Of a stretch of 64,000 nt of DNA, positions 42,627 to 50,758 are shown piece after piece (positions within the stretch are counted from its first letter, which is position 1; every line of letters starts with the position of its first letter). The notes under the pieces were generated by a model, which was given only the letters and a program-made list of their open reading frames with translations, was not told the DNA's origin and ran no database searches. The position numbers and the translations under genes were made by a program. The DNA lies in NCBI GenBank assembly GCA_049975425.1, contig JBNGDI010000002.1, forward strand, positions 62,001-126,000, given 5' to 3'. Origin of the DNA: HyVt-105 sp049975425 (GTDB lineage: Bacteria > Bacteroidota > Bacteroidia > Bacteroidales > VadinHA17).

Positions 42627-44001
42627 GGGTCGGGGGTATTTGTGGTATATATATTATAAATGTACTTCCTTTTCCCGGCCGGCTCCTGACGGTAATACTT
42701 CCTCCATGGGCCTCCACCAGCTGTCTGGCCTGATACAGCCCCAGACCCAGCCCTTCCGAACCGCTGGCACGACCCGCACTGCCCCGGTAGAACTTTCCGA
42801 AAACCTGCCGCCGTTCATCGGCATCCATCCCCGGACCATGGTCAGATACCGAAACATACCACCCCTCTTTCCACCACGACCTGACCCTGACCACCGGCTT
42901 TTCGCCTCCGTATTTCACTGCATTGTCGAGCAGGTTATTGATCACGGTGGCAAGCATTACCGGATCGGCCACCAGCTTCCGTTCCCGCACCAGATTCTCT
43001 TCCTCCACAACCACATCTTTCCCTTCATACTGTTTCCGGAAATCGGTCACCAGATCAGCCAGAAATTCGTCCACTTTTATCTCCAGGCTATTCAGCCTGA
43101 TACCTGCATGTTCCTGAAAACTTATGTCAAGCACCTGATTGATTCGCCCTGAAAGGTAGCGGTTCTGCCGGAAAATAACTTCAGACAGGCTTCTTACCCT
43201 GGCCGGATCGGTCATGACCTGCTTATCGAGAAGACTTTCCGATGCTACCGCAATAGTGGCAAGGGGTGTTTTCAGATCATGCGTAATGCGGTTAATAAAG
43301 TCGGTCTTCAGGTCCGATAATTTTTTCTGTTTATGCCAGTGCCTGATGGTAATGATGAAAATCAGACCCACCGCCAGTATACTGAACACCCCCAGCAGAA
43401 AATACGCCATCATGCTCCGGTAAATGATCTTCCTTTTATGTGTAAAATCGACGAAAAAATCAAAAGCAATGCGAAAACGGGTGCCTTCAGCCCGGAAAGT
43501 ATTAACATACAGCCCGGGCGATCTGTTCCCGAATGCTGTTTCCTGTTTGTCTACTGCCACGGGAAGATCGAAATCGGGCTGATTCCTTTCCCCCAGCAGA
43601 GAAAATTCACGAATAATGTAACCCAGGTGAAAATCTGTTTCCTGATTTTGCCTGGCCAGAAAAATACTCAAAACCGGGGTGAAATTCTCCCGGGTCCGGA
43701 TCAGAAAACCGGCCTCGCTGAGGATCTGGTTGTAAACTTCAGGAAGCCAGGAAAGGGAGGCTGTGTCGCACATAAAATACCATTCATAGGCCACCGGCTC
43801 CATGGCATAGAATACGGAATCAAAACCGGTTTGACCGTACCGGCTGTCCAGCTCTTCAAGTGCCTGGTCAATGGTAAACTGCCTTTGCAGGTCGAATTCC
43901 CGGCTTTTCAGCAGGTATACTTCCCTTACAAAATAAAACTGGATCACTGCCAGAAGCACCATGCCCAGGAAGGAAAACACGATGAGGGGTTGCGGCTTCA
44001 C
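42601..44001 (-). CDS. Membrane sensor histidine kinase
   Basis: 466 residues from a GTG at 44001. TM1 at about 8-27 and TM2 at about 198-220 enclose a periplasmic sensor domain of some 170 residues with no named fold. HisKA carries the phospho-acceptor His in INRITHDLKTPLATIA. The HATPase domain is complete: N-box VINNLLDNAVKYGG, G1 VSDHGPGMDADE, F-box FGKFYRG, G2 SEGLGLGLYQARQLVEAHGG. Cognate of the overlapping OmpR-type regulator. Confidence 0.93.
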   Translation of the reverse strand: MKPQPLIVFSFLGMVLLAVIQFYFVREVYLLKSREFDLQRQFTIDQALEELDSRYGQTGFDSVFYAMEPVAYEWYFMCDTASLSWLPEVYNQILSEAGFLIRTRENFTPVLSIFLARQNQETDFHLGYIIREFSLLGERNQPDFDLPVAVDKQETAFGNRSPGLYVNTFRAEGTRFRIAFDFFVDFTHKRKIIYRSMMAYFLLGVFSILAVGLIFIITIRHWHKQKKLSDLKTDFINRITHDLKTPLATIAVASESLLDKQVMTDPARVRSLSEVIFRQNRYLSGRINQVLDISFQEHAGIRLNSLEIKVDEFLADLVTDFRKQYEGKDVVVEEENLVRERKLVADPVMLATVINNLLDNAVKYGGEKPVVRVRSWWKEGWYVSVSDHGPGMDADERRQVFGKFYRGSAGRASGSEGLGLGLYQARQLVEAHGGSITVRSRPGKGSTFIIYIPQIPPTHENSSGGR

Positions 44002-44048
44002 CTGATTTTTTTGTTAAAGTTAACCATTTTGTGTTTTGGTAAACGGGA

Positions 44049-44105
44049 TTAACAACCCGTTAACTCTCCATTAACACATTCCGGGGGCTGCAACACGTAT
44101 CTTTG
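44049..44105 (+). promoter_or_regulatory. TTAAC direct repeats and -7 element upstream of a secreted-protein gene
   Basis: Three TTAAC pentamers start at 44049, 44060 and 44071, exactly 11 bp apart, followed by an exact -7 element TATCTTTG at 44098-44105 and then the ATG at 44152. No TTG exists at -33. The arrangement resembles promoters activated by OmpR/PhoB-family regulators, which bind direct repeats with 11-bp period and replace the upstream core element. A further TTAAC lies at 44020-44024, and AACGGG/CCCGTT arms (44042-44047, 44056-44061) flank the first repeat. Confidence 0.6.
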
Positions 44106-44151
44106 TTGTACAAATTCGAATTCAACATTCACCATTAAAATAATATATGCC

Positions 44152-44799
44152 ATGAAAACAAAATGGATTGCCACTCTCCTCCTGTTCCAGGTCCTTCCGG
44201 CAGCTGTTTTTGCACAGAAGCAGGATGAAGTGAAAAAAGAAGAAAAAAGGGAAACAATTGTCGTTGCTCCTGCTGCCACATGGAAACCACAGATTGATAT
44301 GGAAGAACTAAGGGAATCTGTGGAAAACATATACCACCGCATACCCTCAGCCCCGGAAATGATGACATTCGCCGGTCTTCAGAACAGGGCTTCCAGTTCG
44401 CTCATGCTGAGCAAACGTTTCAATGAAGAAAGCCTGACGAAAACATCCAGCTTTGTGGTGGAAAAAGACCAGAAATTTATGTCCATCTCATTATCGGGTT
44501 CCTGCGAACAGGGTGAGATACAAATTACTATTAAAGATCCTTCAGGCAAGAAAGTGCAGGAACTGGTAATCGATCCCTCGGCCAGAGTACAGTGGACCAA
44601 ATCAATCACCATTGTGGAGGAACCTACTCTCAGGCAAATGTACATTGTGCAAGTGAGTGAGAAAGATGAAAAAGAAACTGAAAAAACTGAAAAGAAGGAA
44701 ACCCCCGTGGTGCATGAGGAATACCTGGGCACCTGGACCATGGAGATCAAAGCCGTAAAGGCAACCGGAGAATATTCACTGAAGGTTTCCACCCGGTAA
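44152..44799 (+). CDS. Secreted protein of unknown function, probable target of the adjacent two-component system
   Basis: 215 residues with a signal peptide 1-22 (ending VFAQK) followed by a Lys/Glu-rich linker. No domain is recognised with certainty. The region about 95-205 looks like a beta-sandwich (FMSISLSGSCEQGEIQITIK, VQELVIDPSARVQWTKSITI, YLGTWTMEIKAVKATGEYSL), interrupted by a Glu/Lys repeat (EKDEKETEKTEKKE). It is divergent from the kinase gene by 150 bases that contain the TTAAC repeats, which suggests control by that system. It converges on the gliding-motility cargo gene with a shared hairpin. Confidence 0.7.
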   Translation: MKTKWIATLLLFQVLPAAVFAQKQDEVKKEEKRETIVVAPAATWKPQIDMEELRESVENIYHRIPSAPEMMTFAGLQNRASSSLMLSKRFNEESLTKTSSFVVEKDQKFMSISLSGSCEQGEIQITIKDPSGKKVQELVIDPSARVQWTKSITIVEEPTLRQMYIVQVSEKDEKETEKTEKKETPVVHEEYLGTWTMEIKAVKATGEYSLKVSTR

Positions 44800-44820
44800 A
44801 CCCCGGCAATCTGAAAACAC

Positions 44821-44857
44821 CAGGGAAGGTCTATCTGAAAAGGTAGACCATTCCCTG
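44821..44857. terminator. Bidirectional hairpin between convergent genes
   Basis: CAGGGAAGGTCTA (44821-44833) pairs with TAGACC-A-TTCCCTG (44844-44857), 13 base pairs with one bulged A and a 10-base loop. It overlaps the stop codon of the minus-strand gene (TAG at 44831-44833). There is no strong T run on either strand. Confidence 0.55.
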
Positions 44858-46123
44858 TTGATTATATACCTGTCCGTCCCAACCGAAAGCCTTGATAACA
44901 TACAGGTACACTCCCGGACTGGCATACTGGTTGGAACCGCGTATTCTCCCGTCCCAGCCCGGCCATTCACGCAATGCCCCGCTGTCGCCGGAAAATTCAT
45001 ACACTTTTCTGCCGTTTCTGTTAAACACCTGCATTTGCAGAACGCGAAGGGATACGTGGTCTATTTTGAAAAAGTCGTTGCGGGTATCGTCATTGGGCGT
45101 AAATACGTTGGGGACATCCAGCACCGAGGGGTCTACCACCACCGTCACTTTCATGGAATCCCGGCATGATTCCTCGCTGGTAACCACCAGTGTAACGGTA
45201 TATTCCGACGGATATCCCGGGTCCACTTCCGGATCGTTACGGTAGGTATGCATGGCAGGAAGCAGGGGGTCAATGGATACCGTATCGTTCCCGTCGCCGA
45301 AATCCCATTCGAACATCACGGCATTTTCCGAATTGTTCGTGAAATAGACATCCAGCGGGGCCGATCGCCGGTTCTTGGCATCCAGCTCATAATCCACTGA
45401 AAAATCGGCCCTGGGGAAAATGGTTTCGAAGAAAAAACCGGCCTGTTGCCGGCAACCCGTTTCATCGGTCGCCGTGAGAAAAAATTCGGTATCCACGGTT
45501 GGAGGAGGCCATATCAGGGGGTCGAGCACCGGAATACTTCCCAGGTAACCGATGGGCGGATCGGAACTCCAGACAAATTCCACATCATTGGGCAGTATTA
45601 TGACCGACTGGTCGGAGGGGTCGAAATAACGGAATACGTCGCTGTCAATACTGCCTTCGATGGCAAACTGCAGGCAGGTGAGGTTTTTTATTCCTGCCGT
45701 TACTTCCAGGTGGCGCACATACAACCAGGCGTAATAATACCGGTGTGTACCTCCCCCGTCGGTAACCCGCACACGGTACCCCCCTGTATTCAATCCGGTA
45801 ACGGTGGAGGAGGGTTGTCCCGTTTCAGTCAGAAAAGGATCCCATGCAAACGTTACGGTATCGAGCCTGCTCCACTCGAAATCCCATCCCGGTGTACCAT
45901 GTTCGGGCAGGGCGGTGAGCGAGCCCGTTACCGGATTACCTGCCCCGTCAGGGCTGCAAAAAACGTAAATGGTATCGACCCGGCCGGTAAACACGGGATA
46001 ATCGGTGAGCAGGCGGCTGTCGGCACCGGGAGAAATGATCTGCCCCGTTGCCGGGCCTGCCCCGATTCCGAAAACCAGCAGCACGATCACTGCGCATCTG
46101 CAAACAAGCGGTCTGAACATCAT
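44831..46123 (-). CDS. PKD-domain protein with gliding-motility (T9SS type B) C-terminal domain
   Basis: 430 residues from the ATG at 46123 (MMFRPLVCR.., signal peptide to about 29). An in-frame GTG at 46141 lies only 18 bases from the -7 element at 46159-46166, so the ATG is preferred. Residues about 240-320 form a PKD domain (YFTNNSENAVMFEWDFGDGN). The last 90 residues are the gliding motility-associated type B sorting domain: VPNVFTPNDDTRNDFFKID, MQVFNRNGRKVYEF, WDGRIRGSNQYASPGVYLYVI. Export by T9SS to the cell surface or medium is expected. Function of the N-terminal part is unknown. Confidence 0.88.
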   Translation of the reverse strand: MMFRPLVCRCAVIVLLVFGIGAGPATGQIISPGADSRLLTDYPVFTGRVDTIYVFCSPDGAGNPVTGSLTALPEHGTPGWDFEWSRLDTVTFAWDPFLTETGQPSSTVTGLNTGGYRVRVTDGGGTHRYYYAWLYVRHLEVTAGIKNLTCLQFAIEGSIDSDVFRYFDPSDQSVIILPNDVEFVWSSDPPIGYLGSIPVLDPLIWPPPTVDTEFFLTATDETGCRQQAGFFFETIFPRADFSVDYELDAKNRRSAPLDVYFTNNSENAVMFEWDFGDGNDTVSIDPLLPAMHTYRNDPEVDPGYPSEYTVTLVVTSEESCRDSMKVTVVVDPSVLDVPNVFTPNDDTRNDFFKIDHVSLRVLQMQVFNRNGRKVYEFSGDSGALREWPGWDGRIRGSNQYASPGVYLYVIKAFGWDGQVYNQQGMVYLFR

Positions 46124-46158
46124 ACCCTTTTGGCCGGCCACTATGTATCAATAAACTC

Positions 46159-46166
46159 CAAATATA
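46159..46166 (-). promoter_or_regulatory. Putative -7 element for the type B cargo gene
   Basis: Minus strand TATATTTG, exact TAnnTTTG match, 35 bases before the ATG at 46123. A TTG occurs 16 bases upstream, shorter than the usual spacing. Confidence 0.45.
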
Positions 46167-46290
46167 TTCATTTATTATGATTCAACTAAATCCGCTGACT
46201 GCACCGGCCGGGCCTGAAAACCGCCCTCCCCTGTTGAAAACTCATGGGCAAGTTGGCCCGGGCATTCACCCTCCTTTTCATACCAATTAC

Positions 46291-46298
46291 TAACTTTG
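46291..46298 (+). promoter_or_regulatory. Putative -7 element for the UvrD-like helicase gene
   Basis: TAACTTTG, exact TAnnTTTG match, 26 bases before the ATG at 46325. No TTG at the expected upstream distance. Confidence 0.5.
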
Positions 46299-46324
46299 AT
46301 TCCTGCATTTTTTGAAATCCTGGC

Positions 46325-48622
46325 ATGGAATATCTGAAGGAGTTGAACCCCTCACAAAGGGAAGCGGTTGTAAACACCGAAGGGCCCGCTCTGGTCATTG
46401 CCGGAGCCGGTTCCGGAAAAACCAGGGTGCTGACCTACCGGGTGGCGCATCTGCTTGTAAATGGGACCCCGGCCCACACCATTCTTGCCCTGACCTTTAC
46501 CAACCGTGCAGCAAACGAAATGAAGGAAAGGATCATCCGCATTGTGGGGGAAGCCACCGCCCGGTATCTGTGGATGGGTACTTTCCATTCCATTTTTGCC
46601 CGCATCCTGAGGATGGAATCACAGGCACTGGGTTATCCTGCCAATTATTCCATTTACGACACCCAGGATTCGAAAAACCTCATCAAGGAGATTATCCGGG
46701 AACTAAACCTGGACGAGCAGGTTTACAAACCCGCCGTGGTGCTGGGCAGAATTTCCTCGGCCAAGAACAACCTGATCACCGCTCCCATGTACGCCGGCGA
46801 TCAGCGGATTACCGAAACCGACCGTAACCGGGAGCGGCCCTGGGTGGCCGAAATATACAAACGGTATGCAGCCCGGTGCTTCAAGGCCGGAGCCATGGAT
46901 TTCGACGATCTGCTGGTCAATACCTACATCCTCCTGAGGGATTTCCCGGAGGTCCTCCGCAAATACCAGGATCAGTTCAGGTACATTCTGGTAGACGAAT
47001 ACCAGGACACCAACTACGTGCAGTATGCCATTGTGAAGAAGCTGGGAGAAAGGCACAAAAACGTATGTGTGGTAGGCGACGATGCCCAGAGCATTTATTC
47101 GTTCCGGGGGGCAAGGATCGAAAACATCCTGCATTTTAAAAATGATTACCCCGGTTACCGCCTGTTCAAACTGGAACAGAATTACCGTTCGACCCAGAAC
47201 ATTGTGAACGTGGCCAACAGTTTGATTGCCAGGAACCGCGACCAGATCAGAAAAACAATTTTTTCCCGGAACGAGCCGGGGGAAAAGATCACCGTGGTCC
47301 GAACCCTCACCGATACGGAAGAAGGTTTTGTGGTGGCCAATGCCATACAGGATATTCATTACGGGACAAAAACCCCATTCAGCGAATTTGCCATTCTGTA
47401 CCGAACCAACGCGCAATCGAGAATTTTTGAAGAAACCCTCCGTAAAAAAAACATCCCTTACCGGGTGTACGGAGCCGTATCCTTTTACCAGCGTAAAGAG
47501 ATCAAAGACCTGCTGGCCTATTTCAGGCTGGTATCCAATCCTGCCGACGACGAAGCCCTGAAACGTGTAATCAATTATCCGGCCCGTGGGATTGGCAAAA
47601 CAACCCTCGACAGGCTTATCACACTTTCCAATAAGCACGATATCCCCATCTGGAAGGCAATCACCACCGGCACCATTAATGAAGCCGGGCTGAACCGGGG
47701 GATCACAGAAAAAATAGAGGCATTTACCGGCATGATCCGTTCTTTTATGGAGAAAAAACAGAAAGCCGGCGCCTATGAACTTGCCATGGAAATCGCTACG
47801 GAAACCGGAATACTGAAAGAGCTGTATCATTACGACTCTCCGGAGGAATTCAGCCGGTATGAAAACCTGCAGGAACTGCTTAACGGAATCAGGGAATTTG
47901 TGCAGGCGGCCGAAAAAGAAGGGCAACCCGCCAGGCTGGAAAATTACCTGGAAAACGTTTCTCTGCTCACCGACCTGGACACCGAACCGGCTGAAGAGCA
48001 CAACCGGGTAAAGATCATGACGGTCCATTCGGCCAAGGGGCTGGAATTCGATTACGTGTTTATTGCCGGCATGGAAGAAGACCTTTTCCCCTCCCACTTG
48101 TCGGTTTCCACCCAGCGGGAGCTGGAGGAGGAACGGCGCCTGTTTTACGTGGCCCTGACCCGTGCCCGCAAGAAAGTACACATCAGTTATGCAGGCACGC
48201 GCTTTCGCTGGGGAACACCTTCGGCTTGCACCCCCAGCCGCTTCATCACGGAACTGGATGAACAGTATATCACCCTGCCCGAAGATGCAGGCCTGCCTGT
48301 AAGCTACACGGGAAGATCCTTTTTGCATGAACACCGCAGGCCTGAACCGAAAACCAGCCGCCCACCGAGCAACAGAGGTGAAATGACAGGTAAAAAATGG
48401 GTCAGGGCAAAGACCCCTGCACCCGCCACCGGTAATTTTCCCCGGCCCGATGATATTCCGCCGGTTAAAGCTGGAATGCTGGTGGAACATCCCCGTTTTG
48501 GGAAGGGAGAGGTACAGGAGGTGGAAGGGGTCCCACCCGATGTGAAAGCAACGGTATTCTTCACCGATCATGGGAAAAAACAACTGCTCCTGAAATTTGC
48601 CAGACTAAAAATCATTGGATAA
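46325..48622 (+). CDS. UvrD/PcrA-type superfamily 1 DNA helicase
   Basis: 765 residues; ATP-dependent 3'-5' helicase for repair and replication-conflict resolution. SF1A motifs are in order: Q-motif LNPSQREAV, Walker A GAGSGKTRVL, Ia TFTNRAANEM, II LVDEYQDTNY, III VVGDDAQSIYSFRGA, IV LEQNYRSTQNI, V MTVHSAKGLEFDYVF and VI EERRLFYVALTRARKKV. The C-terminus (about 710-765) has a Tudor-like PcrA domain (GMLVEHPRFGKGEVQEVEG) used to bind RNA polymerase in PcrA. UvrD and PcrA cannot be separated by eye, so no symbol is given. Confidence 0.95.
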   Translation: MEYLKELNPSQREAVVNTEGPALVIAGAGSGKTRVLTYRVAHLLVNGTPAHTILALTFTNRAANEMKERIIRIVGEATARYLWMGTFHSIFARILRMESQALGYPANYSIYDTQDSKNLIKEIIRELNLDEQVYKPAVVLGRISSAKNNLITAPMYAGDQRITETDRNRERPWVAEIYKRYAARCFKAGAMDFDDLLVNTYILLRDFPEVLRKYQDQFRYILVDEYQDTNYVQYAIVKKLGERHKNVCVVGDDAQSIYSFRGARIENILHFKNDYPGYRLFKLEQNYRSTQNIVNVANSLIARNRDQIRKTIFSRNEPGEKITVVRTLTDTEEGFVVANAIQDIHYGTKTPFSEFAILYRTNAQSRIFEETLRKKNIPYRVYGAVSFYQRKEIKDLLAYFRLVSNPADDEALKRVINYPARGIGKTTLDRLITLSNKHDIPIWKAITTGTINEAGLNRGITEKIEAFTGMIRSFMEKKQKAGAYELAMEIATETGILKELYHYDSPEEFSRYENLQELLNGIREFVQAAEKEGQPARLENYLENVSLLTDLDTEPAEEHNRVKIMTVHSAKGLEFDYVFIAGMEEDLFPSHLSVSTQRELEEERRLFYVALTRARKKVHISYAGTRFRWGTPSACTPSRFITELDEQYITLPEDAGLPVSYTGRSFLHEHRRPEPKTSRPPSNRGEMTGKKWVRAKTPAPATGNFPRPDDIPPVKAGMLVEHPRFGKGEVQEVEGVPPDVKATVFFTDHGKKQLLLKFARLKIIG

Positions 48623-48634
48623 TACCACGGGCAG

Positions 48635-48665
48635 TTGGTATGATCGGCGAAATAATGTAGCTTTG
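48635..48665 (+). promoter_or_regulatory. Promoter of the DUF4290 gene
   Basis: TTG (48635-48637), 20-base spacer, TAGCTTTG (48658-48665): full Bacteroidota housekeeping consensus. The ATG at 48685 lies 19 bases downstream. Confidence 0.7.
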
Positions 48666-48684
48666 CAGAAAATAGTTACGCACA

Positions 48685-49290
48685 ATGGATTATAATACAT
48701 CAAGAAAGAAAATGGTACTTCCTGAATACGGACGTAATATCCAGGAAATGGTTGATTATGCCTGCACCATTGAGGACCGCGAGGAAAGGAACCGGGCAGC
48801 CCGGACAATCATACAAATCATGGGACAAGTGAATCCCGGATTGCGCGATCAGGGGGATGTCAGGCACAAACTGTGGGATCACCTGTTTATCATGTCGGAT
48901 TTCAAACTGGACATCGATTCGCCCTACCCCATCCCACCTAAAGAAAAATTCAACCAGAAACCCGATCCGGTTGAATATAACACACATGATATTAAGTACA
49001 TGCATTACGGCCGCATCACTGAGCAGCTGATCGGGGCGGCCATTGCCATGGAAGAGGGACCGGAAAAACAGGCTCTTGTCACAATGATTGCCAATCACAT
49101 GAAAAAATCTTATCTCACCTGGAACAGAAACCAGGTGACCGACGAGATTATTTTCAAGGATTTGGAAACCCTGTCGGGAGGGAAACTGAAAGTGAGCGAA
49201 AACACCCGTTTAAGTGAACCCAAGGAGATGTTCTCCGTCAAGGGATCACGGAAAAAGAGGGGCCAGCAGAGAAAAGGCAGTCACTCTTAG
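48685..49290 (+). CDS. DUF4290 family protein
   Basis: 201-residue cytoplasmic, helical protein of a Bacteroidota-specific family. Typical features are the start MVLPEYGRNIQEMVDYA, the segment VRHKLWDHLFIMSDFKLDID, and the YMHYGRITEQLIGAAIAMEEG helix. The C-terminal tail is basic (GSRKKRGQQRKGSHS), which could contact nucleic acid, but no function is known. It is followed by murA after 24 bases, and pairing of DUF4290 genes with murA is a common arrangement in this phylum. Confidence 0.85.
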   Translation: MDYNTSRKKMVLPEYGRNIQEMVDYACTIEDREERNRAARTIIQIMGQVNPGLRDQGDVRHKLWDHLFIMSDFKLDIDSPYPIPPKEKFNQKPDPVEYNTHDIKYMHYGRITEQLIGAAIAMEEGPEKQALVTMIANHMKKSYLTWNRNQVTDEIIFKDLETLSGGKLKVSENTRLSEPKEMFSVKGSRKKRGQQRKGSHS

Positions 49291-49314
49291 TATGATGAAC
49301 TATATCCTTCCCCT

Positions 49315-50622
49315 ATGAGCAGATTCGAAGTCACGGGGGGTAAACGCTTACATGGATCGATCACACCCCAGGGGGCAAAAAACGAAGCCCTCCAGGTGAT
49401 CTGTGCCACTCTGCTTACCCCCGAGAAGATCACCATTCATAATATTCCCGACATCAGGGATGTGGTAATGCTTATCGATCTGCTGACGTGCATGGGAGTA
49501 GAATCCAGGCAAACTGCACCGGGAACATGGGTTTTCCGGGCCGACAAAGTCAACCTGGATTATCTGGCGAGTGAAGATTGTATGACAAAAAGCGCCAGCC
49601 TGCGCGGGTCGGTCATGATTCTGGGCCCCCTGCTGGCACGTTTCGGGATGGCCAAAATTCCCAGGCCGGGGGGAGACAAGATCGGACGCCGCAGGATCGA
49701 CACACACCTCAACGGGTTTCAGAAGCTGGGCGCCATTTTTGATTACAGGCAGGAAGAAGACATTTACCTGGTTTCCGGTAAAAACCTGAAGGGGACATAC
49801 ATGCACCTGGATGAAGCCTCGGTTACAGGCACAGCCAACCTTATCATGGCCGCTGTGCTTACTCCGGGAACCACCACCATCTATAATGCCGCCTGCGAAC
49901 CATATATTCAGCAGCTTTGCCGCATGCTGACCAGGATGGGCGCCCTGATCACCGGGATTGGATCGAACCTGCTTACCATTCAGGGGGTGGATTCCCTGGG
50001 CGGCTGCGAACATACAGTGCTGCCCGATATGATAGAAGTGGGGAGCTTTATCGGAATGGCCGCCATGACCCGGTCAGAGATCACCATAAAAAATGTATCG
50101 TACGAAAACCTGGGCATCATTCCCGATTCTTTCCGGCGCCTGGGCATACAACTGAACAGGCAGGGGGACGATATCCATATTCCCGCCCAGGAAAATTATA
50201 CCATTGAAACATTCATTGACGGGTCGATCATGACCATTTCCGATGCCATATGGCCCGGCCTTACCCCCGACCTGCTGAGTGTATTTCTGGTAGTAGCCAC
50301 CCAGGCGAAGGGAAGCGTCCTGATCCACCAGAAAATGTTTGAAAGCCGCCTGTTTTTCGTTGACAAGCTCATTGATATGGGAGCCCAGATTATTCTGTGC
50401 GATCCGCACCGGGCCACCGTCATAGGATTAAACCATGAGATCCAGCTACGGGCCACCCGCATGACCTCACCCGATATCCGCGCCGGCGTGGCCCTCCTGA
50501 TAGCGGCCCTTTCGGCAAAAGGCACCAGCGTAATTGACAACATTGACCAGATTGACCGGGGATACCAGTCAATCGACACCCGCTTGCAGAAACTGGGCGC
50601 CGACATTCGCAGAATAGAATGA
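49315..50622 (+). CDS. murA: UDP-N-acetylglucosamine 1-carboxyvinyltransferase, Cys-to-Asp form
   Basis: 435 residues; transfers enolpyruvate from PEP to UDP-GlcNAc, the first committed step of peptidoglycan synthesis. The EPSP-synthase-like fold is clear: GGKRLHGSITPQGAKNEAL, GPLLARFGMAKIPRPGGDKIG, and the C-terminal DIRAGVALLIAALSAKG. The catalytic-loop Cys (Cys115 in E. coli) is Asp121 here (codon GAC at 49675-49677). The Asp form is active but not alkylated by fosfomycin in other bacteria. It lies between the DUF4290 gene and grpE. Confidence 0.96.
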   Translation: MSRFEVTGGKRLHGSITPQGAKNEALQVICATLLTPEKITIHNIPDIRDVVMLIDLLTCMGVESRQTAPGTWVFRADKVNLDYLASEDCMTKSASLRGSVMILGPLLARFGMAKIPRPGGDKIGRRRIDTHLNGFQKLGAIFDYRQEEDIYLVSGKNLKGTYMHLDEASVTGTANLIMAAVLTPGTTTIYNAACEPYIQQLCRMLTRMGALITGIGSNLLTIQGVDSLGGCEHTVLPDMIEVGSFIGMAAMTRSEITIKNVSYENLGIIPDSFRRLGIQLNRQGDDIHIPAQENYTIETFIDGSIMTISDAIWPGLTPDLLSVFLVVATQAKGSVLIHQKMFESRLFFVDKLIDMGAQIILCDPHRATVIGLNHEIQLRATRMTSPDIRAGVALLIAALSAKGTSVIDNIDQIDRGYQSIDTRLQKLGADIRRIE

Positions 50623-50665
50623 CACCCTGAATAAACGCAATACCTGAATAAGGCGAAACAGATCA

Positions 50666-50707
50666 TGCCAATTTGTCCGACAGGACATAATTGGCAAAAT
50701 CTTTGCT
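50666..50707 (+). promoter_or_regulatory. Inverted repeat and overlapping promoter-like elements upstream of grpE
   Basis: TGCCAATTTGTCC (50666-50678) pairs with GGACATAATTGGCA (50683-50696) around a GACA loop, with one bulged A. The right arm runs into TGGCAAAATCTTTGCT (50692-50707). That fits sigma-54 (TGGCA..TTGCT, with GG and GC 10 bases apart). It also nearly fits the housekeeping -7 (AATCTTTG at 50698-50705, TTTG at 50672-50675). Either would start transcription near 50715. The repeat may be a heat-shock operator. Confidence 0.5.
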
Positions 50708-50758
50708 CAGTGCATGTGGCTTTTTATGATGTCAAACCATAAATCAAACCGGGCGAAG

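Noticed and set aside
46703..48583. 626-codon open frame opposite the UvrD-like helicase
   Set aside because: It is fully antisense to a gene with all eight helicase motifs and shows no domain; the length is a composition effect.
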